Below, piece after piece: positions 36,071 through 44,848 of a DNA stretch of 64,000 nt. A program made the position numbers and the translations under genes. The stretch comes from Streptomyces sp. SCUT-3 (GTDB lineage: Bacteria > Actinomycetota > Actinomycetes > Streptomycetales > Streptomycetaceae): positions 186,001 to 250,000 of the forward strand of contig NZ_CP046907.1 of NCBI RefSeq assembly GCF_014083985.1, written 5' to 3'. Each line of letters opens with the position of its first letter. Positions within the stretch are counted from its first letter, which is position 1. The notes beneath the pieces are model-generated. The model was not told where the DNA came from and did not search any database. It saw nothing but the letters and a program-made list of their open reading frames with translations.

Positions 36071-38167
36071 TCAGCCGCCCAGGGCGGTGAGGACCTTGTC
36101 CGGGTGCAGGGGCAGGTCGCGCAGCCGCACGCCGGTCGCGTGGTGGAAGGCGTTGCCGACGGCGGCCGCCGTGCCGACGACGCCCAGCTCCCCGATGCCC
36201 TTGGAGCCCATGGGGTTGAGGCGGGGGTCCTCCTCCTCCACCCAGTGGGCCTCGATGCCGTGCACGTCCGCGCAGGTGGCCACGTGGTAGGACGCCAGGT
36301 CGCTCTCCACGAAGTCCCCGAAGGCCGCGTCCACGGTGCTGCCCTCCAGCAGCGCCATGGACAGGCCCATCGTCATGCCGCCGACGAGCTGCGAGCGGGC
36401 GGTGCGGGCGTTGAGGATGCGCCCGGCGGCGAAGACCCCCAGCAGCCGCCGCACCCGCGTCTCGCCGGTGCGGGTGTCCACCTGCACCTCGGCGAACTGC
36501 GCGCCGAAGGAGTGGCGGGCGAACTCCTCGAGCCCGGCCAGGTCCCCGGCGGTGTCGGCGCGGGCCGACAGCCCGGCCCTCGGCACGGTGCCCCCGTGCT
36601 CGCCGATGCGGGCCCGCAGGGCGCGGCAGGCCTTGTCGACCGCCCAGCCCCACGAGGCGGTCCCGGAGGACCCGCCGGCCAGCGGGGCCCGGGGCAGGTC
36701 GCTGCTGCCGATCTCGATGCGGACCGCGGCCAGCGGCGCGCACAGTGCGTCGGCGGCGATCTGGGCGAGCACGGTGCGCGCCCCGGTGCCGATGTCGGTG
36801 GCGTTGACCAGGACGCGGTAGCCGCCGTCCTCGGCGCGCGCCTCGGCCGAGGACGGCGCGGTCATCACCGGGTAGGTGGAGGCGGCCACCCCGGTGCCCA
36901 GCAGGAGGGGGCCCTCGCGCCGCACCCCCGGGCGGGGGTCCCGGCCCTCCCAGCCGAACCGGCGGGCCCCCTCGCGCAGGCACCGCGCCAGGCCACGGCT
37001 GCTGAACGGCAGGCCGCTGTCCGGCTCGGTCCCGGGGTCGTTGCGCAGCCTCAGCTCGACCGGGTCCAGGCCGCAGGCCCCGGCGAGCTCGTCCATCGCC
37101 GACTCCAGCGCGTACATTCCGGGGGCCTCCCCGGGGGCGCGCATCCACGACGGGGTGGGCACGTCCAGCCGGACGACGCGGTGCACGGTGCGGCTGTGCG
37201 GCGAGGTGTACATGACGCGGGCGGGCACGGCGGCCTGCTCCACGAACTCCTTGACCGCGGAGGTGTGGGTGACCGCCTCGTGCTCGAGGGCGCGGATCAC
37301 CCCGTCGTGCCCGGCGCCGAGGCGCACCCGCTGCACCGTGGGCGCCCGGTGCCCGACGACGGCGGCCATCTGCCGCCGCGGCAGCGCCAGCTTCACCGGC
37401 CGCCCGGTGCGGCGGGCCGCCATGGCTGCCAGGACGACCTGGGGGCGCGGGGTGCCCTTGGAGCCGAACCCGCCGCCGACGTGCTCGGTGACGACGGTGA
37501 CCTGCTCCTCGTCGAGGCCGAAGAGCCCGGCCAGGGTCCTGCGGACCGCGGAGGAGCCCTGGTTGGAGTCGTGCACGACCAGCCTGCCGTCCTCCCAGCG
37601 GGCGGTGGAGGCGTGCGGTTCCATGGGGTGGTTGTGCAGGGGCGGGACCGTCCAGGTGCCGTCGACCCGCACGGGCGCCCGTTCCCACGCGGCCTCGAAG
37701 TCGCCGCGCACCCGGGTGCCCGGGTTCCCGCCGTTGGCCTGCTCCGGGGCGTACAGGCCGGGGTGGTCCGCGGTGAGCACGCAGTCGTGCTCCTCGGCGG
37801 CGTAGGACAGGCGCACCGCGGCCGCCGCCTCGCAGGCCGCCTCGAAGGTCTCGGCGACGGCCAGGGCGACCGGCCAGCCGCGGTGCGGGACTCCGGGGCC
37901 CTGCAGGACCTGCAGGACCGGGTCGTCGCCGGGGTGCAGGCGGGGGGCGTCCTCGTGGGTGAGGACCGCGACCGCCCCGGGCACCGCGAGGGCGTCCGAG
38001 GTGTCCACGGAGGTGATCCGGCCCCTGGCGACGGTGGCCGGCACGGTCTGCGCCCAGAGGGTGCCGGGCGGGGTGTGCTCGGCCGCGTACCGGGCCCGGC
38101 CGGTGACCTTGTCCCGGCCCTCCAGCCGTTCCACGGAGGTTCCGAGGACGGGTCGGCGTGTGCTCAT
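36071..38167 (-). CDS. paoC: Molybdopterin-binding subunit of a xanthine dehydrogenase-family aldehyde oxidoreductase
   Basis: The 698-residue product shows the molybdenum hydroxylase large-subunit pattern: VTGRARYAAEHTPPG near the start, GGGFGSKG (about 243-250) and the catalytic Glu660 in GSKGIGELG. Length and the three-gene order match PaoC of the E. coli-type aldehyde oxidase PaoABC rather than larger xanthine dehydrogenases. Its start overlaps the stop of the FAD subunit by 4 bp. The Mo-cofactor is presumably molybdopterin cytosine dinucleotide (family inference). Confidence 0.9.
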   Translation of the reverse strand: MSTRRPVLGTSVERLEGRDKVTGRARYAAEHTPPGTLWAQTVPATVARGRITSVDTSDALAVPGAVAVLTHEDAPRLHPGDDPVLQVLQGPGVPHRGWPVALAVAETFEAACEAAAAVRLSYAAEEHDCVLTADHPGLYAPEQANGGNPGTRVRGDFEAAWERAPVRVDGTWTVPPLHNHPMEPHASTARWEDGRLVVHDSNQGSSAVRRTLAGLFGLDEEQVTVVTEHVGGGFGSKGTPRPQVVLAAMAARRTGRPVKLALPRRQMAAVVGHRAPTVQRVRLGAGHDGVIRALEHEAVTHTSAVKEFVEQAAVPARVMYTSPHSRTVHRVVRLDVPTPSWMRAPGEAPGMYALESAMDELAGACGLDPVELRLRNDPGTEPDSGLPFSSRGLARCLREGARRFGWEGRDPRPGVRREGPLLLGTGVAASTYPVMTAPSSAEARAEDGGYRVLVNATDIGTGARTVLAQIAADALCAPLAAVRIEIGSSDLPRAPLAGGSSGTASWGWAVDKACRALRARIGEHGGTVPRAGLSARADTAGDLAGLEEFARHSFGAQFAEVQVDTRTGETRVRRLLGVFAAGRILNARTARSQLVGGMTMGLSMALLEGSTVDAAFGDFVESDLASYHVATCADVHGIEAHWVEEEDPRLNPMGSKGIGELGVVGTAAAVGNAFHHATGVRLRDLPLHPDKVLTALGG

Positions 38168-39177
38168 CGCGCTGCTCCCGGTGCTCCGGCCGCCAGGTGG
38201 GTGAGGACGTCGACGGCGAGGTTGCGGGCCAGCGGCACCTTGAAGCCGTTGCCCGGGAAGCCGTTGCCCGGCAGGGGCCGGGCGGCGGCCAGTTCGGCGT
38301 CGGCGGCGCGGGCGAAGGACTCCTCGGTGGCCGGGGCGCCGCGCAGCGCGTCCTCGGCGGTGCGGGCGCGCCAGGGCCGGTGGGCCAGGCCGCCGAAGGC
38401 GAGCCGCACCTCGCGCACGGTGCCGTCGCGCACGTCGAGTGCGGCGGCCGCGGAGGCCAGGGCGAAGGCGTAGGAGGCCCGGTCGCGGGCCTTGCGGTAG
38501 GCCGAGCGCACGGCCGCGGGGGCGGGCAGTTCGACGGCGGTGACCAGTTCGGCGGGGCCGGCGACGGTGTCGCGCTCGGGGTGCTCGCCGGGCAGCCGGT
38601 GGAAGTCGGTGACGGCGACCGTGCGGGCGCCGCCGGGGCCCAGCAGGTGCACCACGGCGTCGAGGGCGGCCAGGGCGACGGCCATGTCGGAGGGGTGGGT
38701 GGCCACGCAGTGCTCGGAGGCGCCCAGGACGGCCGCGTCCCGGTGGACGCCCCCGCGGGCCGAGCAGCCGCTGCCGGGGGCGCGTTTGTTGCAGGGTTTG
38801 GAGACGTCCTGGAAGTACGGGCAGCGGGTGCGCTGCAGGAGGTTTCCCGCCGTGGTGGCGGTGTTGCGCAGCTGCCCCGAGGCGCCGGCGAGCAGGGCCT
38901 GGGACAGCGCCGGGTAGCGGGCGCGCACGGCGGGGTGGGCGGCCAGGTCGCTGTTGCGCACGGTGGCGCCGATCCGCAGGCCGCCGCCGTCGGTCTCCTC
39001 CACCGCGTCCAGCGGCAGGCGGGAGACGTCGACGAGGGTCCCGGGCGCTTCCACCCCGAGCTTCATCAGGTCCACCAGGTTGGTGCCGCCCGCCAGCGGA
39101 CGGGCCCCGGGGCGGGCCGCCAGGGCCCCGACCGCGTCCTCGGGCGTGGCGGGACGCAGGTACGCGAAGGGCTTCAC
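38164..39177 (-). CDS. paoB: FAD-binding subunit with extra Fe-S cysteines
   Basis: The 337-residue product has the FAD-binding motif ARPLAGGTNLVDLMKLGV and TAGNLLQRTRCPYFQD. The insert with Cys in RCPYF, PCNKR and SGCSA is the feature of PaoB-like subunits, which bind an additional 4Fe-4S cluster. A GNGF motif is duplicated near residue 310 (GNGFPGNGF). GTG 39177 overlaps the stop of the 2Fe-2S subunit (GTGA), and its own stop overlaps the large subunit start (ATGA). Confidence 0.9.
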   Translation of the reverse strand: MKPFAYLRPATPEDAVGALAARPGARPLAGGTNLVDLMKLGVEAPGTLVDVSRLPLDAVEETDGGGLRIGATVRNSDLAAHPAVRARYPALSQALLAGASGQLRNTATTAGNLLQRTRCPYFQDVSKPCNKRAPGSGCSARGGVHRDAAVLGASEHCVATHPSDMAVALAALDAVVHLLGPGGARTVAVTDFHRLPGEHPERDTVAGPAELVTAVELPAPAAVRSAYRKARDRASYAFALASAAAALDVRDGTVREVRLAFGGLAHRPWRARTAEDALRGAPATEESFARAADAELAAARPLPGNGFPGNGFKVPLARNLAVDVLTHLAAGAPGAAR

Positions 39178-39818
39178 GGCGCCACGTCCCGGACTGCGCG
39201 GACGATGCCGGGGCAGGCGCCGCACCGGCACAGGTTGCCGCTCATCCGCTCGGCGACCTCCTCCTCCGTCAGCTCCACGGGCCGGTCGGGCGGGGCCGCG
39301 GGGTCGGTGACGGCGCTGGGGCGGCCGTCGGCGGCCTCGGCGAGCACGCCGGCGGCGGAGCACAGCTGGCCGGGGGTGCAGTAGCCGCACTGGAAGGCGT
39401 CCCGGTCGAGGAACGCCCGCTGGAGGGGGTGGAGCGCGTCCCCGTCGGCCAGGCCCTCCACGGTGGTGATCCGCGCCCCGTCGCAGGCGGCGGCCAGCAG
39501 CAGGCAGGCGTTGGCGCGGCGGCCGTCGACCAGGACCGTGCAGGCCCCGCACTGGCCGTGGTCGCAGCCCTTCTTGGAGCCGGTCAGCGCCAGGTGCTCG
39601 CGCAGCATGTCGAGCACGGTGGTGCGGTTGTCCAGCTCCAGGCGGCGCCGCTCCCCGTTCACCTCCACGGTGACGGCCGAGCGGTACGCGTCCGGGAGCG
39701 CCCCGGGGGCCGGTGCCGGGGCCGCCCTGCCGTCCGTACCGGCCGTGCCGGGCCTGCCGTCCGTACCGGCCGTGCCGGGCCTGCCGTCCGTACCGGTCCT
39801 GCCGGTCCTCGTCGTCAC
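39174..39818 (-). CDS. paoA: 2Fe-2S subunit of the aldehyde oxidoreductase
   Basis: The 214-residue product carries the plant-type cluster motif CDHGQCGACTVL with a later Cys (ANACLLL), and the second cluster in QCGYCTPGQ with NLCRCGACPG. The N-terminal 35 residues are a Gly/Thr/Arg/Pro repeat encoded by 27-bp tandem DNA repeats, and no Tat signal is present, unlike PaoA of E. coli. GTG 39818 is the start. It is the first gene of a tightly overlapped three-gene operon. Confidence 0.9.
   Translation of the reverse strand: MTTRTGRTGTDGRPGTAGTDGRPGTAGTDGRAAPAPAPGALPDAYRSAVTVEVNGERRRLELDNRTTVLDMLREHLALTGSKKGCDHGQCGACTVLVDGRRANACLLLAAACDGARITTVEGLADGDALHPLQRAFLDRDAFQCGYCTPGQLCSAAGVLAEAADGRPSAVTDPAAPPDRPVELTEEEVAERMSGNLCRCGACPGIVRAVRDVAP
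39727..39807. repeat. 27-bp tandem repeat in the paoA start
   Basis: Two full copies (39727-39753, 39754-39780) and a third diverged copy (39781-39807) encode the Gly-Thr-Asp-Gly-Arg-Pro-Gly-type N-terminal linker. The repeat is in frame, so copy-number change would only alter linker length. Confidence 0.85.
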
Positions 39819-39948
39819 AGCGCCACGTCCTTCGCCGTCCGCCCCGTCGGCCTCTCACGGGTCGGCTTGCCGGTGGCGCACCGGCGAAACCCCGTCCGGG
39901 CCTTTGTCCCCGTTCCGCGGCGCGGGGCGGGCGGGAGCGGCAGGATCT

Positions 39949-39977
39949 GTTCACCGCCGGTTCGGGCGTCCGGCACC
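39949..39977 (+). promoter_or_regulatory. Candidate PHO box upstream of phoD
   Basis: GTTCACC (39949), GTTCGGG (39960) and CGGCACC (39971) are spaced by exactly 11 bp, the periodicity of the actinomycete PhoP direct-repeat unit (first unit a perfect GTTCACC). It lies 62-90 bp upstream of the PhoD start. Confidence 0.5.
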
Positions 39978-40038
39978 TTGATCCGTTCGAATCGGCGCGA
40001 CACCGGTCCGCCCACCTGGAAGCAAGGGGAACAAGACG

Positions 40039-41622
40039 ATGGCGCACGATTGGGGAACGACGTCCGCGCCCGGACGCCGCACCGTACTGCGCGGGGCCCT
40101 GGCCGCCTCGGCCGTGGCCCTGCCCGCCCTGGGCGCGGTGCGCCCCGCACCGGCGACGGCGCTGTCCGGGCGGCCCTCGGCCGACTGGGGCGTGCAGGTG
40201 GGCGACGTCACCACCACCTCCGGCCTGGTGTGGGTGCGCTCGGACCGCCCCGCCCGGATGGTCGTGCAGACCGCGGCCACCGAGTCCTTCCGCGGCGCCC
40301 GTACCTGGGCGGGCCCGCTGCTGGGGCCGGACAGCGACTTCACCGGCACGACGGCGCTGCGCGGCCTGCCGCCGGGCGAGCAGGTCCACTACCGGGTGCT
40401 GCTGGCCGACCCCGACGACCCGCGCCGCACCTCCCGGCCCGTGGCCGGCACCTTCCGCACCGCCTCCGCCCGCCGCCGCGACGGGGCGCGCTTCGTGTGG
40501 TCCGGGGACATCGCCGGCCAGGGCTGGGGCATCAACCCCGACCTCGGCGGCTACCGGATCTTCGAGGAGATGCGCCGGCTGGACCCGGACTTCTTCCTGT
40601 GCAGCGGCGACACGGTGTACGCGGACGGCCCGCTGCAGCCCACCGCGGCGCTGCCGGACGGCTCGGTGTGGCGCAACGTCACCACCGAGGAGAAGTCGAA
40701 GGTCGCCGAGACCCTGGCCGAGTACCGGGGCAACTTCCGCTACAACCTGCTCGACGAGAACTTCCGCGCGTTCAACGCCCAGGTGCCCTCGGTCGTGCAG
40801 TGGGACGACCACGAGGTCGTCAACAACTGGTACCCCGGGGAGATCCTGGAGGACGCCCGCTACACGGAGAAGAGGGTCGACGTGCTGGCGGCCCGCGCGC
40901 GGCGGGCGTTCGGCGAGTACTTCCCCGTCTCCTCCCTGAACCGCCGCGGCGACGGCCGGATGTACCGGGTGGTGCACCACGGCCCGCTGCTGGACGTGTT
41001 CGTGCTGGACATGCGCACCCACCGCAACGCCAACTCGGAGAACCGGCAGACCGAGGACTCCCGCGGCATCCTGGGCGAGGAGCAGCTGGCCTGGCTCAAG
41101 CGGGAGCTGTCGCGCTCGCGGGCGACGTGGAAGGTGATCGCCGCCGACATGCCGCTGGGGCTGGTCGTGCCGGACGGGGCGGTGAACTCCGAGGGGGTCT
41201 CGCAGGGCGACCCGGGCGCGCCGCTGGGCCGCGAGCTGCAGATCGCCGAGGTGCTGCGGCACGTCAAGCACCGAAGGATCACCGGCACGGTGTGGCTGAC
41301 CGCGGACGTGCACCACACCTCGGCGCAGCACTACGCGCCGGAGCGGGCCGCGTTCTCCGACTTCGAGCCGTTCTGGGAGTTCGTGACCGGCCCGCTGAAC
41401 GCCGGGGCGTTCCCCGCGAGCCGGCTGGACGCCACCTTCGGGCCGGAGCGGGTGTTCGTCAAGGCGCCGCAGGTCGGCAACGTCTCCCCCGCCGGCGGCT
41501 TCCAGTTCTTCGGCGAGGCCGAGATCGACGGCGCCTCCGGTGAATTGACGGTGCGCCTGCGGGAGCTGGGCGGGGCGGTGCTGTTCACCAAGGTCCTGCA
41601 GCCCGGCCTGGTGGGCCAGTAG
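40039..41622 (+). CDS. phoD: Secreted PhoD-family alkaline phosphatase/phosphodiesterase
   Basis: The 527-residue product has a twin-arginine signal (GRRTVLRGAL, Arg13/Arg14; cleavage near APATA, about residue 39). A PhoD N-terminal beta domain is followed by the metallophosphatase core: SGD (DFFLCSGDTVY), WDDHEVVNNW and the late ADVHHTSAQHY histidines. It hydrolyses phosphodiesters extracellularly using Ca/Fe. A candidate PHO box upstream fits phosphate-starvation control. A terminator follows. Confidence 0.92.
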   Translation: MAHDWGTTSAPGRRTVLRGALAASAVALPALGAVRPAPATALSGRPSADWGVQVGDVTTTSGLVWVRSDRPARMVVQTAATESFRGARTWAGPLLGPDSDFTGTTALRGLPPGEQVHYRVLLADPDDPRRTSRPVAGTFRTASARRRDGARFVWSGDIAGQGWGINPDLGGYRIFEEMRRLDPDFFLCSGDTVYADGPLQPTAALPDGSVWRNVTTEEKSKVAETLAEYRGNFRYNLLDENFRAFNAQVPSVVQWDDHEVVNNWYPGEILEDARYTEKRVDVLAARARRAFGEYFPVSSLNRRGDGRMYRVVHHGPLLDVFVLDMRTHRNANSENRQTEDSRGILGEEQLAWLKRELSRSRATWKVIAADMPLGLVVPDGAVNSEGVSQGDPGAPLGRELQIAEVLRHVKHRRITGTVWLTADVHHTSAQHYAPERAAFSDFEPFWEFVTGPLNAGAFPASRLDATFGPERVFVKAPQVGNVSPAGGFQFFGEAEIDGASGELTVRLRELGGAVLFTKVLQPGLVGQ

Positions 41623-41627
41623 GGGCG

Positions 41628-41661
41628 GGCGGTGGCCCGGCAGCCCTGCCGGGCCACCGCC
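41628..41661 (+). terminator. Terminator after phoD
   Basis: A perfect 15-bp inverted repeat (41628-41642 and 41647-41661, 4-nt loop) lies 6 bp after the phoD stop. Confidence 0.8.
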
Positions 41662-41762
41662 GCAGCCGTCCCGACTCCCCTGTGACCCGGTCTTCTTACG
41701 GCTCCCCCGTCGAGGTGGCGGAAGAGGCGCGGGTTAGGCTTGCGGCACGGGAGGTGGGGGTC

Positions 41763-42287
41763 GTGGGCCCGTTCGACTACCCCGGGGTGGGGGCGACGCG
41801 GGATCCGGCCCTGCTGCCGCCGGCGGGTTACCGGCTGCTGCGGGTCCGCACCCGGATCGGCTCCGGCGAGGGCCTGGTGGCCGCCGCCGGGCAGGCGGTC
41901 CTGGACTGGCGGATGCACCGGGCGGTGGGGGTGCGGATCGAGGCGTCCGCCCCCGTGGCCGCGCCGGGCGTGCGGGTGACGGTCGGCCTCGGGTTCGGCC
42001 CGTTGCTGCTGCGGGCCCCCTGCGAGGTGGTCTGGAGCGTGCGGGAGGACGACCGCGTCGGCTTCGCCTACGGCACCCTGCCCGGCCACCCGGAGTGCGG
42101 CGAGGAGGCATTCGTCGTCGAGCGGGACACCGACGGGACCGTCCGGCTGTCCGTCACCGCCTTCAGCCGCCCCGCCCTGTGGTACACCCGTGCCGCGGGT
42201 CCCGCCGTGCGCCTGTTCCAGCGGGCATATGCCGGACGTTGCGGGACGGTCCTGCGCGAACTGACCGGACAATTCGACGGAAAGTGA
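41763..42287 (+). CDS. DUF1990 family protein
   Basis: The 174-residue product matches the DUF1990 family (FDYPGVGATRD at the start, then LLRVRTRIGSGEGL, VSVREDDRVGFAYGTLPGHPECGEE-like core and FSRPALWYTRAAGP). The function is unknown; relatives are small START-like proteins. GTG 41763 is preferred because GGGAGGTGGG lies just upstream and the conserved family begins here; GTG 41682 is a longer alternative. A TAGGCT at 41735-41740 may be its -10. Confidence 0.78.
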   Translation: MGPFDYPGVGATRDPALLPPAGYRLLRVRTRIGSGEGLVAAAGQAVLDWRMHRAVGVRIEASAPVAAPGVRVTVGLGFGPLLLRAPCEVVWSVREDDRVGFAYGTLPGHPECGEEAFVVERDTDGTVRLSVTAFSRPALWYTRAAGPAVRLFQRAYAGRCGTVLRELTGQFDGK

Positions 42288-42359
42288 AATGAACCTCCTT
42301 TTACCCGTAGGTCACAATGCGTTCGTGGCCGGGCAACACGCCTCGTGCACGGTGGTGTC

Positions 42360-43666
42360 ATGACCGAGATGACGCACGACCGCGCGAACCACGACCGGAC
42401 CTGCCGGAACACCCACGACACCCGGGCGGGACTGCTGGCACGACTGGCCGGGCTGCGCCCGGCACGCTCACGCCGCCAGGAGGAGTCCCCGCCCCCGGCG
42501 CCGGACGGCACGGCCTCCGATACCGCGCCGGGAGCGCCCCGGGACACCCCGGCACCGTCCCGGCCACCCTGCTGAGGCTGCGCACCACCGTGCGGGACGC
42601 CCCCGGCAGCCTGGCGTCCCTGTGCGCGGTACTGGCCCGGCTCGGGGTCGACATCCTCACCCTGCAGACCCACCCGCTCTCGGACGGGACGGTCGACGAG
42701 TTCCTGGTGCGGGCCCCCCGGACCCTCTCCTGCGACGAGCTGCGGCAGGCCGTCGAGGAGGCCGGCGGCCGGGACACCTGGATGGAGAACGCCGACACGC
42801 ACGACCTCGTCGACGTCCCCACCCGGATGCTCGACCTGGCCGCCCGCACCGCGCTGGACGCCGCCGAGCTCCCCCTCGCACTGCGCCGGCTGTTCGGCCG
42901 GTGCACGATCCGCTCGCTGCCGCCGCACAGGGTGCCCGGCGAGCACCCGGCCGAGGACGTCCTGGAGGACACCGTCATGCGCCTGCGCGACCCCTCCGGC
43001 GGGTCGATCACCGTGGAACGCCCCTACCTGCCCTTCACCCCCACCGAGTTCGCCCGCGCCCGCGCGCTGGTCGAACTGGACGCCCGGCTGGGCCTGCGGG
43101 TCCCCCGCGCGCGCGACGTGCTGACCCTGGCCGAGGGCAACGAGGTCACGGTGCGCCGGGGCGGCCCGGAGGACCTGGGCGCGGCCGTCGCCATGCACCG
43201 GCGGTGCTCGAGGCTGACGCTGGCCCGCCGCTACCACGGCCCGGTCAAGGACGCCGACCTCTTCCTCAAGCACCTGCTCAGCCCCCGCTTCGGGCAGACG
43301 CTGGTCGCCGAGGCCGCCGACGGCACGATCGTCGCGCTGGCCCACCTGATGTGGGACGGCGACGAGACCGAGATCGCCCTGATGGTCGAGGACGACTGGC
43401 AGCGGCGCGGCATCGGCGGAGAACTGCTGCGCCGCCTCGTCGCCCTGGCCCGCCGGGCCGGCTGCGGGAGCGTCTACGCCGTCACCCAGCACGACAACAC
43501 CGGCATGGTCGCCGCCATGCGCGGCCTGCAGCTCCCCCTGGACTACCAGGTCGAGGAGGGCACCCTGGTCATCACCGCCTCCCTCGACGACCACGAGCGG
43601 CAGGGCGCCGACGAGGGCACCGGCAACGGTCTGAGCGCCGGCCCGGTCGGGGCGCGCCCCCGGTAG
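42360..43666 (+). CDS. ACT-domain plus GNAT acetyltransferase protein (frame broken near 42550)
   Basis: Third-position GC shows that coding begins in the frame of ATG 42360 (MTEMTHDRANHDR) and moves to the adjacent frame between about 42540 and 42570, where VPATLLRLRTTVRDAPGSLASL continues. One missing base restores about 436 codons. An ACT-like domain (about 65-140) precedes a linker and a C-terminal GNAT domain (VTVRRGGPEDL..., acetyl-CoA loop DDWQRRGIGGELL). Actinobacterial relatives link small-molecule sensing to protein or metabolite acetylation; the target here is unknown. Confidence 0.78.
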
Positions 43667-43696
43667 GGGCCGGAGCGGCCCGGCGGCAGGAGAAGG

Positions 43697-43740
43697 AACG
43701 GGAGCGGGGACCGGGGCGCGCCCCGGTCCCCGCTCCCGTT
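43697..43740 (+). terminator. Terminator after the ACT-GNAT gene
   Basis: A perfect 44-bp palindrome (arms 43697-43718 and 43719-43740) begins 30 bp after the stop codon. Confidence 0.75.
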
Positions 43741-43763
43741 CCCGCCCGGACCCCGGCCCCGGC

Positions 43764-43791
43764 CCCGGGCTCCGGGCTCCGGGCTCCGGGC
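43764..43791. repeat. Short tandem CCGGGCT repeat
   Basis: About four head-to-tail copies of a 7-bp unit lie between the terminator and the IclR promoter. Confidence 0.6.
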
Positions 43792-43833
43792 AGAGTTCTT
43801 CTCAGCGGAACGCCGATCTGCCTAGTATTCCGC

Positions 43834-44622
43834 GTGAGGAATTCAGGAAGACCCGAGAGCACCGCGGGCGCCCCCTCCGCCGCTGCCGGACCGGGCCAGG
43901 GGCTGGAGTCCGTGGACAACGCCCTGGCACTGCTGATCCTGCTGCGCAGGAACGGCCGTCTGCGGCTGAGCGAGGCCGCCGACCACCTCGGCGTCGCCCG
44001 CTCCACCGCCCACCGGCTGCTCACCACCCTGCGCGGCCGCGGCTTCGCGGTGCAGGGCGCCGACAAGGCCTACCGTCCCGGGCCCGAGCTCTACCGGCTC
44101 GGCATGTCGCACCGCTCCGACTACGAGCTGGTCGAGACGGCCCGCCCGCACATGCTGTGGCTCAGCGGCAAGCTGGACGAGACCGTGCACCTGGAGGTGC
44201 GGTCCGGGCCCGAGGTGCGCTTCCTGCACAGCGTCGAGGGCACGCACGTGCTCCGGGTCGGCAGCCGCGCGGGCGCCGTCCTGCCGGCGCACCTGGCCTC
44301 GGGCGGCAAGGCGCTGCTCGCCGAACTGACCGTCGCCGAACTGGCCGAGGTCTACGGTCCCGGGGGCGGGGCGCAGCCGGACACCGACCCCGAGGCGCTG
44401 CACCGCAGGCTCGCCGTCGTGCGCCGCCGCGGCCATGCGCTCAACATCGGTGAGACCGAGCGGGGCATCTCCGCCGTGGGGGCCGCGGTACGGGATCCCT
44501 GCGGGCGCGCCGTGGCGGCCCTCGCCGTGTCGGCGCCGTCGCTGCGCTTCACACGGACCCACCTCGACGAGGCCGCGGAGGTGCTGCGGGAGGCCGTGCG
44601 GCGGATGGAGGCCGCGCTCTGA
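43834..44622 (+). CDS. IclR-family transcriptional regulator
   Basis: The 262-residue product has an N-terminal winged helix (GLESVDNALALLILLRRNGRLRLSEAADHLGVARSTAHRLL, about 22-62) and an IclR effector domain with ASGGKALLA and GISAVGAAV. GTG 43834 lies nine bases after a TAGTAT -10 element (43823-43828), so the mRNA is probably leaderless. The downstream AAHS-type transporter suggests control of aromatic-acid uptake, as with PcaR/PobR relatives (inference). Confidence 0.88.
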   Translation: MRNSGRPESTAGAPSAAAGPGQGLESVDNALALLILLRRNGRLRLSEAADHLGVARSTAHRLLTTLRGRGFAVQGADKAYRPGPELYRLGMSHRSDYELVETARPHMLWLSGKLDETVHLEVRSGPEVRFLHSVEGTHVLRVGSRAGAVLPAHLASGGKALLAELTVAELAEVYGPGGGAQPDTDPEALHRRLAVVRRRGHALNIGETERGISAVGAAVRDPCGRAVAALAVSAPSLRFTRTHLDEAAEVLREAVRRMEAAL

Positions 44623-44848
44623 GGCTCGGGGGAAGCCATGCATCGTACGGGCACGGAGGCCCGTCGCAAAGAAACAGATCCCGCTGTACCGCAGAGCGGA
44701 ATTGCGGACATGTTCTGTTGCCCTGTGCGTAACCGCACTGCTTCCATCCCGTTCACCACGCAGGTTGCCGAGCGGTGCCGCAGGGACAGCGGCACCGCGC
44801 GTCGTGCCCTGCCGGCTTCCCTTCCGCCTCGTGACAGGACATGGCCGC

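Noticed and set aside
39978-39998. A GTTCGAATC string resembling a tRNA T-loop
   Set aside because: No acceptor stem, anticodon arm or CCA-proximal pairing could be built around it.
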